A stretch of DNA of 64,000 nucleotides from positions 186,001 through 250,000 of the forward strand of contig NZ_JAPDOG010000004.1 in NCBI RefSeq assembly GCF_026013545.1, written 5' to 3'. The translations under genes were made by a program, and so were the position numbers. Source of the DNA: Defluviimonas salinarum (GTDB lineage: Bacteria > Pseudomonadota > Alphaproteobacteria > Rhodobacterales > Rhodobacteraceae). A model generated the notes under the pieces. The model saw only the letters and a program-made list of their open reading frames with translations. It was not told where the DNA came from and did not search any database. Shown in pieces: positions 59,315 to 64,000 of this stretch; position 1 is the first letter of the stretch; each line of letters opens with the position of its first letter.

Positions 59315-60220
59315 ATGGCCGAGACAACCATGACCGCCGCCGCGACCGCCGCCGCCCGCCCCGGCCGGCTGAAGGAATTCTGGTTCTATTTCCGCGAGAA
59401 CAGGGGCGCCGTGATCGGGCTCTGGTTCTTCGCGGCCTTCATCCTCGTCGCGATCTTTGCACCGCTGATCGCGCCGCACGATCCGACCCAGCAGTTCCGC
59501 GACGCGCTGCTGAAGCCGCCCTTCTGGGAGGAAGGCGGCAGCCTCACCTACCCCTTAGGTACCGACGCGGTGGGCCGCGACATGCTCTCGCGGCTCGTGC
59601 ACGGGTCGCGCTACTCCTTCTACGTCGGCATCATCGTCGTCACCTTCGCGGCCTCGGGCGGCATCGTCATCGGCCTCATCGCCGGCTTCGCGCCGAAATG
59701 GATCGACACGATCATCATGCGGGTGATGGACATCGTCCTCGCCTTCCCCTCGCTTCTCCTTGCCCTGGTGCTGGTGGCGATCCTCGGCCCGTCGCTGACG
59801 AACGCGATGATCGCCATCGCCATCACCTACCAGCCGCATTACGTCCGCCTGACCCGCGCGAGCGTGCTGTCGGAACGGTCGAAGGACTACGTCACCGCCG
59901 CCCGCGTCGTCGGCGCTAGCAAGTCCCGACTGATGTTCACGACGGTGCTGCCGAACTGCCTCTCGCCGATCATCGTGCAGGCGGCCTTGTCGTTCTCGAC
60001 CGCGATCCTCGACGCGGCCGCCCTTGGCTTCCTCGGCATGGGCGCCCAGCCCCCCACCCCGGAATGGGGCACGATGCTCGCCGAGGCGCGCGAGTTCATC
60101 CTGCGTGCCTGGTGGGTCGTGACCTGGCCCGGCCTCGCGATCCTGATCACCGTCCTTGCCATCAACCTGATGGGCGACGGATTGCGCGACGCGCTCGACC
60201 CGAAACTGAAGCGGAGCTGA
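59315..60220 (+). CDS. Dpp-like ABC permease (DppC type)
   Basis: The product is 301 residues with the oligopeptide-permease N-terminal helix (about 34-55), [20 protein letters not shown] and the [16 protein letters not shown]-type block. The loop [40 protein letters not shown] follows. It pairs with the DppB-like subunit. The next ATPase gene starts four bases after its stop. Confidence 0.92.
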   Translation: MAETTMTAAATAAARPGRLKEFWFYFRENRGAVIGLWFFAAFILVAIFAPLIAPHDPTQQFRDALLKPPFWEEGGSLTYPLGTDAVGRDMLSRLVHGSRYSFYVGIIVVTFAASGGIVIGLIAGFAPKWIDTIIMRVMDIVLAFPSLLLALVLVAILGPSLTNAMIAIAITYQPHYVRLTRASVLSERSKDYVTAARVVGASKSRLMFTTVLPNCLSPIIVQAALSFSTAILDAAALGFLGMGAQPPTPEWGTMLAEAREFILRAWWVVTWPGLAILITVLAINLMGDGLRDALDPKLKRS

Positions 60221-60224
60221 CGCG

Positions 60225-61202
60225 ATGCCCCTCCTCGATATCCGCAACCTCTCGGTCGATTTCGCCACCGCCTCGGGCCAGTTCCGCGCCGTGGACGGCG
60301 TCGACGTCAGCGTCGATACCGGCGAGATCCTCGCCATCGTCGGCGAATCCGGCTCCGGCAAGTCGGTCTCGATGCTCGCGATGATGGGGCTCCTGCCCTG
60401 GACCGCCACCGTGACCGCTGACGTGATGAGCTTCAACGGCCAGGACCTGCGCGGCCTCTCGCCCCGCCAGCGCCGCGACATCGTTGGCAAGGACATGGCG
60501 ATGATCTTCCAGGAGCCGATGTCCTCGCTCAATCCCTGCTTCACCGCAGGCTTCCAGATCAAGGAGGCGCTCAGGCTCCATCTCGGCCTCGACAAGAAGG
60601 AGCGCCACGACCGCGCGGTCGAGCTTTTCGAGATGGTCGGCATCCCCGCCCCCGAGGACCGGCTCAAGGCCTTCCCGCACCAGCTTTCGGGCGGCATGAA
60701 CCAGCGGGTGATGATCGCGATGGCGATCGCCTGCAACCCGAAGCTCCTGATCGCCGACGAGCCGACGACCGCCCTCGACGTGACCATCCAGGCGCAGATC
60801 CTCGACCTCCTGACGGGCCTGCAAAAGGATACCGGAATGGCGCTCATTCTCATCACCCACGACATGGGGGTGGTGGCGGAAACCGCCGAGCGGGTGCAGG
60901 TCCAGTATGCCGGCCAGAAGGTCGAGGAACAGCCCGTCGCCGATCTCTTCGAGACGCCGCACCATCCCTATACGGCGGCGCTCCTCGCGGCCTTGCCCGA
61001 ACGCGCGACCTCGCGACACCTGCCGACGATCCCCGGCGTGGTGCCGGGCCAGTTCGACCGGCCGAAGGGCTGCCTCTTCTCGCCGCGCTGCAAATACGCC
61101 GACGACCGCTGCCGCGAGCAGCCGCCCGCGCCGGCAGGCACCGAGCTTGGCGTCGCCCGCTGCCACTATCCTCTGAGCGCGAAAGCGGAGGCCGAAGCAT
61201 GA
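60225..61202 (+). CDS. Dpp-like ABC ATPase (DppD type)
   Basis: The product is 325 residues with Walker [12 protein letters not shown] (about 42-52), signature [15 protein letters not shown], Walker [17 protein letters not shown] and switch His in ITHDMG. A C-terminal oligopeptide-transport domain contains the Cys-rich [14 protein letters not shown] segment, which in DppD-type proteins can hold an FeS cluster. It overlaps the next gene by four bases (ATGA). Confidence 0.93.
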   Translation: MPLLDIRNLSVDFATASGQFRAVDGVDVSVDTGEILAIVGESGSGKSVSMLAMMGLLPWTATVTADVMSFNGQDLRGLSPRQRRDIVGKDMAMIFQEPMSSLNPCFTAGFQIKEALRLHLGLDKKERHDRAVELFEMVGIPAPEDRLKAFPHQLSGGMNQRVMIAMAIACNPKLLIADEPTTALDVTIQAQILDLLTGLQKDTGMALILITHDMGVVAETAERVQVQYAGQKVEEQPVADLFETPHHPYTAALLAALPERATSRHLPTIPGVVPGQFDRPKGCLFSPRCKYADDRCREQPPAPAGTELGVARCHYPLSAKAEAEA

Positions 61203-62155
61203 GCACCCCCGTCGTCACCGCCGAGAACCTCACCCGCCACTACGACGTGAAGGGAGGCTTCTTTTCCAAGGGCGGCACGGTGCGCGCCGTGTCCGAGACG
61301 AGCTTCACGCTCGAACCCGGCAAGACCCTCGCCGTCGTCGGCGAGTCGGGCTGCGGCAAGTCCACCCTGGCGCGGCTGATCACGATGATCGAGGAACCGA
61401 CCTCGGGCACCTTCTCGATCGGCGGCAAGCCGGTGACGCCCGAGACCTGGGCCGACCACCGAACCGATGTGCAGATCGTCTTCCAGGACCCCTACGGCTC
61501 GCTGAACCCGCGCCAGAGGATCGGCTCGATCCTCGAGGAGCCCCTGAAGATCAACCGCCCCGACCTCTCCGCCGCCGACCGCGAGGCCAAGGCGCGCGAG
61601 ATGCTGAAACTCGTTGGCCTGCGCCCTGAACATTTCGACCGCTACCCGCACATGTTCTCGGGCGGCCAGCGCCAGCGCATCGCGGTCGCCCGCGCGCTGA
61701 TGCTGGAGCCGAAGGTGCTGGTCCTCGACGAGCCGGTCTCGGCGCTCGACCTCTCGATCCAGAGCCAGATCCTGAACCTTCTGGTCGATCTCCAGGACCG
61801 GCTCGGCCTCGCCTATCTCTTCATCAGCCACGACCTCTCGGTGGTGAAGCACATGGCCGACGACATCATCGTGATGTATCTCGGCCGCCCGGTCGAGATC
61901 GGACCCAAGGCCGAAATCTTCGCGCATCCGAAGCATCCCTACACGAAGGCGCTGCTCTCGGCGACGCCGATGGCCGATCCGAAGGCGAAGAAGACGCGGA
62001 TCAAGCTCGAGGGCGAACTGCCCTCGCCCCTCAACGTGCCGGCGGGCTGCGCCTTCGCGCCGCGCTGCTGGAAGGTGAAGGACAAATGCCGCGCCGAACG
62101 GCCCGCGCTCGACGCGGCGCGGCACCGCGCGGCCTGCTTCTATCCCGAGGGCTGA
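61199..62155 (+). CDS. Dpp-like ABC ATPase (DppF type)
   Basis: The product is 318 residues with Walker [14 protein letters not shown], signature [15 protein letters not shown], Walker [17 protein letters not shown], switch His in ISHDLS and the C-terminal [14 protein letters not shown] cysteine motif. It is the second ATPase of the importer. A 10-bp hairpin follows its stop. Confidence 0.93.
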   Translation: MSTPVVTAENLTRHYDVKGGFFSKGGTVRAVSETSFTLEPGKTLAVVGESGCGKSTLARLITMIEEPTSGTFSIGGKPVTPETWADHRTDVQIVFQDPYGSLNPRQRIGSILEEPLKINRPDLSAADREAKAREMLKLVGLRPEHFDRYPHMFSGGQRQRIAVARALMLEPKVLVLDEPVSALDLSIQSQILNLLVDLQDRLGLAYLFISHDLSVVKHMADDIIVMYLGRPVEIGPKAEIFAHPKHPYTKALLSATPMADPKAKKTRIKLEGELPSPLNVPAGCAFAPRCWKVKDKCRAERPALDAARHRAACFYPEG

Positions 62156-62162
62156 TCCGGGC

Positions 62163-62190
62163 GTCGGGGCGGCTCCCATCCCGCCCCGAC
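62163..62190 (+). terminator. Hairpin after the Dpp-like importer
   Basis: A perfect 10-bp stem GTCGGGGCGG/CCGCCCCGAC (62163-62172, 62181-62190) with an 8-base loop lies after the last ATPase. No strong U tract follows, so termination may be partial and the enamidase may be reached by read-through. Confidence 0.6.
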
Positions 62191-62263
62191 CTGGCCTGAA
62201 TCCGTTTGCCTGCTAACGGATCTTGTGGGACGATCTCCCGGCCTCAGGCAAGGAGACGCCGCC

Positions 62264-63457
62264 ATGTCCGATCCCGCCCCCGCCGCCACCAGGACGAAAC
62301 TCGTCATCCGCAACATCGGCCAGATCCTCTCCGGCCGGATCGAGGAGCCCCTGATCGACGGCGACTGCGTGGTCTGCAATGGCGACCGCATCACGGCGGT
62401 GGGCTACGAGAAGGACCTCGACACCGACCGCGCGACGACGGTGGTGGACGCCAAGGGCGTGACCCTCTGCCCCGGCCTCATCGATAGCCATGTCCACCCG
62501 GTGATCGGCGACTACACGCCGCGCCAGCAGCAGCTGAACTGGATCGATAGCTGCCTGCACGGCGGCGTCACCACGATGATCTCGGCGGGCGAGGTCCATG
62601 CGCCCGGACGCCCGAAGGACATCGTCGGCCTCAAGGCAATGGCGATCGCCTCGCAGCGCTGGTACGAGAACTTCCGCCCCTCCGGCGTCAAGGTCCATTC
62701 CGGCGCCCCGGTGCTGGAGGAAGGCATGGTCGAGAGCGACTTCAAGGACCTCGCCGATGCCGGCGTGAAACTTCTGGGCGAGGTCGGGCTCGGCTCCGTC
62801 AAGGCCGGGGAGACCGCCGCCCAGATGGTCAAATGGGCGCGAAAGTACGGCATACAGTCGACAATCCATACCGGCGGCCCCTCGATCCCCGGCTCCGGCC
62901 TCATCGACAAGGACGTGGTGCTCGCGGCCGATGCCGACATCATCGGCCATATCAACGGCGGCCACACCGCGCTCCCCGACGAACAGATCACCTGCCTTTG
63001 CGAAAGCTGCCTGCGCGGCATCGAGATCGTCCACAACGGCAACGAGCGCGCCGGACTCCTCGCGATGCGCACCGCCTTCGAGCTTGGCCAGCCCGACCGC
63101 GTGATCCTCGGCACCGACGCGCCCGCCGGCTCCGGCGTCCAGCCCTTAGGCATCCTGAGGATGATCGCGATGCTGTCGTCGCTCGGCGACGTGCCGCCCG
63201 AGATCGCCTTCTGCTTCGCCACCGGCAACACCGCGCGGATGCGCGACCTCGACTGCGGCATCATCGAACCGGGCCGCGCCGCCGATTTCGTCCTCATCGA
63301 CATGGCCCAGCACGCGCCGGGCGGCTCGATGCTCGCCTCGATCCACCAGGGCAACCTGCCCGGCGTCGGCATGACCGTGATCGACGGCGTGGTCCGCACC
63401 GCCCGCAGCCGCAACACGCCGCCCGCCACCCGGCTGCCGGAAATCGTCGAAAGCTGA
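62264..63457 (+). CDS. Enamidase-like amidohydrolase (nicotinate degradation)
   Basis: The product is 397 residues from ATG 62264 (AAGGAG eight bases upstream). It matches the layout of Eubacterium barkeri enamidase closely: KLVIRNIGQILSG at the start, metal motif GLIDSHVHPVIGDYTPRQ, SCLHGGVTTMISAGEVHAPGRPKD, the HTGGPSIPGS segment, LGTDAPAGSGVQPLGILR and the C-terminal SRNTPPA. Enamidase hydrolyses 1,4,5,6-tetrahydro-6-oxonicotinate to 2-formylglutarate and ammonia. The convergent gene downstream encodes the end of a 6-hydroxynicotinate reductase-like protein, the previous enzyme of that path. Confidence 0.8.
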   Translation: MSDPAPAATRTKLVIRNIGQILSGRIEEPLIDGDCVVCNGDRITAVGYEKDLDTDRATTVVDAKGVTLCPGLIDSHVHPVIGDYTPRQQQLNWIDSCLHGGVTTMISAGEVHAPGRPKDIVGLKAMAIASQRWYENFRPSGVKVHSGAPVLEEGMVESDFKDLADAGVKLLGEVGLGSVKAGETAAQMVKWARKYGIQSTIHTGGPSIPGSGLIDKDVVLAADADIIGHINGGHTALPDEQITCLCESCLRGIEIVHNGNERAGLLAMRTAFELGQPDRVILGTDAPAGSGVQPLGILRMIAMLSSLGDVPPEIAFCFATGNTARMRDLDCGIIEPGRAADFVLIDMAQHAPGGSMLASIHQGNLPGVGMTVIDGVVRTARSRNTPPATRLPEIVES

Positions 63458-63465
63458 TCCCACCA

Positions 63466-63498
63466 CTTTCTGTCCGGAAATACTCCCGCCGGAGGCAA
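63466..63498 (+). repeat. Dispersed intergenic repeat, copy 6
   Basis: CTTTCTGTCCGGAAATACTC followed by CCGCCGGAGGCAA lies nine bases after the enamidase stop, in the same orientation relative to its gene as copies 1-3. Confidence 0.65.
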
Positions 63499-63507
63499 CC
63501 CGAGTGT

Positions 63508-63558
63508 CCGCGGCGCAAGCCGCGGATGCGAGATCCATCTTGCGCCCGGAACGGGCGC
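63508..63558. terminator. Two hairpins between convergent genes
   Basis: CCGCGGC/GCCGCGG (63508-63514, 63519-63525, 4-base loop) and GCGCCCG/CGGGCGC (63542-63548, 63552-63558) lie between the enamidase and the minus-strand gene. They may serve both directions; no U tract is seen. Confidence 0.5.
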
Positions 63559-63571
63559 TCGATCTGATAAC

Positions 63572-64000
63572 CTACCGCCCCCGCTTCACCGAGACCCGCC
63601 GCTCGATCTCGCCGGCGATTTCCTCGACCCGCCGCACCTGGCCCATATGCCCGCCCAATGAGGCATAGTCGGAAAGCCGCATCGTGAACTCGATCGGTGC
63701 CACCAGCGCCGGCGTCGGCACATAACCGAAGGCGTTCGTCGGCATCTCCGTCACGTCCGCCATGAAGGTGATGCCGCCGCCCGGCCAGACGTAACACTCC
63801 GCCCCGCCGCAGGTCACCCGCGTCACCGCCTCGCGCACCGAGCGCGTAAGCCGCACCGGGTTTTCCGTCACCCCGGCCCGCAGCGATCCGCCCGCCCCGC
63901 CCATGAAGAGGACCGAGGTCACCGAGGGCTCGCAATTCTCCGCGATCCGCTCGACCGAGGTCCGCAGCGCCTCCGGCAGGTCGGCGCGGACCGGCTTCAG
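63572..64000 (-). CDS. C-terminal part of a 6-hydroxynicotinate reductase-like protein (cut by window edge)
   Basis: An open frame of 142 codons runs from the window edge to TAG at 63572; its N-terminus lies beyond 64000. The visible part (ERIAENCEP, SVLFMGGAGGSLRAGVTENPV, VTCGGAECYVWPGGGITFMAD, AFGYVPTPALVAPIEFTM, YASLGGHM) resembles the C-terminus of 6-hydroxynicotinate reductase proteins found beside enamidase genes. That enzyme reduces 6-hydroxynicotinate to the tetrahydro-6-oxo compound. I rate the identity moderate because only the tail is seen, and other flavoprotein families share such Gly-rich loops. Confidence 0.6.
   Translation of the reverse strand: MKPVRADLPEALRTSVERIAENCEPSVTSVLFMGGAGGSLRAGVTENPVRLTRSVREAVTRVTCGGAECYVWPGGGITFMADVTEMPTNAFGYVPTPALVAPIEFTMRLSDYASLGGHMGQVRRVEEIAGEIERRVSVKRGR

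Overview
The window is high-GC DNA with dense gene packing, many 1-, 4- and 10-base start/stop overlaps, and a gene content typical of the Rhodobacteraceae/Paracoccaceae (Alphaproteobacteria). Support for that placement comes from the block accB-accC-aat-DUF2155-MlaD-NDUFA12, the short-chain acyl-CoA type XRE regulator next to an SSF-fused histidine kinase, a double-length betaine-type permease, TRAP and pyrimidine-degradation clusters, and a dispersed intergenic repeat with a CCGCCGGAGG core. No species name is claimed. The DNA is chromosomal in character, with no phage, plasmid, rRNA or CRISPR signal.

Layout. 0.1-4.7 kb: small membrane protein, a fused enoyl-CoA hydratase/3-hydroxyacyl-CoA dehydrogenase, a DksA/TraR protein behind a good FNR-type promoter, a DUF442 phosphatase-like protein and a stand-alone FliM/FliN paralogue. 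4.7-9.6 kb: a transporter-fused sensor kinase, a receiver-only response regulator and an ScfR/RamB-type regulator, probably an acetate/short-chain acid control unit. 9.6-10.1 kb: two tandem, clearly paralogous micro-lipoproteins. 10.2-24.3 kb: pyrimidine (uracil/thymine/hydantoin) catabolism. It comprises an ABC importer, dihydropyrimidinase, an M20 ureidopropionase-type hydrolase, an unreported DUF1963-like zinc-ribbon protein, two RutR-type regulators with three matching operators, preA and preT. A scar inside this region holds a truncated cytochrome c and a decayed copy of the first regulator's 3' end.

24.5-31.4 kb is housekeeping: biotin carboxyl carrier and carboxylase, Aat, MlaD, NDUFA12, ClpX, ClpP and a VWA protein. 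31.5-35.1 kb is a molybdate unit (HTH-only ModE, Mo-box, modABC) plus a CbiX-type chelatase. 35.2-36.9 kb is a Na/phosphate symporter behind three 11-bp Pho repeats. 36.9-47.1 kb looks like one functional set for an N-methylated or quaternary amine: two choline-kinase-like proteins, a GcvT-type FAD dehydrogenase, a betaine-type ABC importer with a fused permease, and a DeoR regulator. 47.1-48.2 kb is a low-GC patch with one membrane protein. 48.2-54.6 kb is a DctMQP TRAP importer with its DctBD two-component system, whose DctD lacks the sigma-54 contact loop. 54.8-62.2 kb is an XRE-cupin regulator and a Dpp-like importer with an M24 peptidase. It runs into an enamidase and, convergently at the window edge, the C-terminus of a 6-hydroxynicotinate reductase-like protein, pointing to nicotinate or related N-heterocycle use.

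Taken together the window is mostly nutrient scavenging of nitrogenous small molecules, each module carrying a recognisable local regulator and often a readable operator. The least described items are the micro-lipoprotein pair, the DUF1963-like protein in the pyrimidine operon, the loop-less DctD and the amine cluster with duplicated choline-kinase-like genes.
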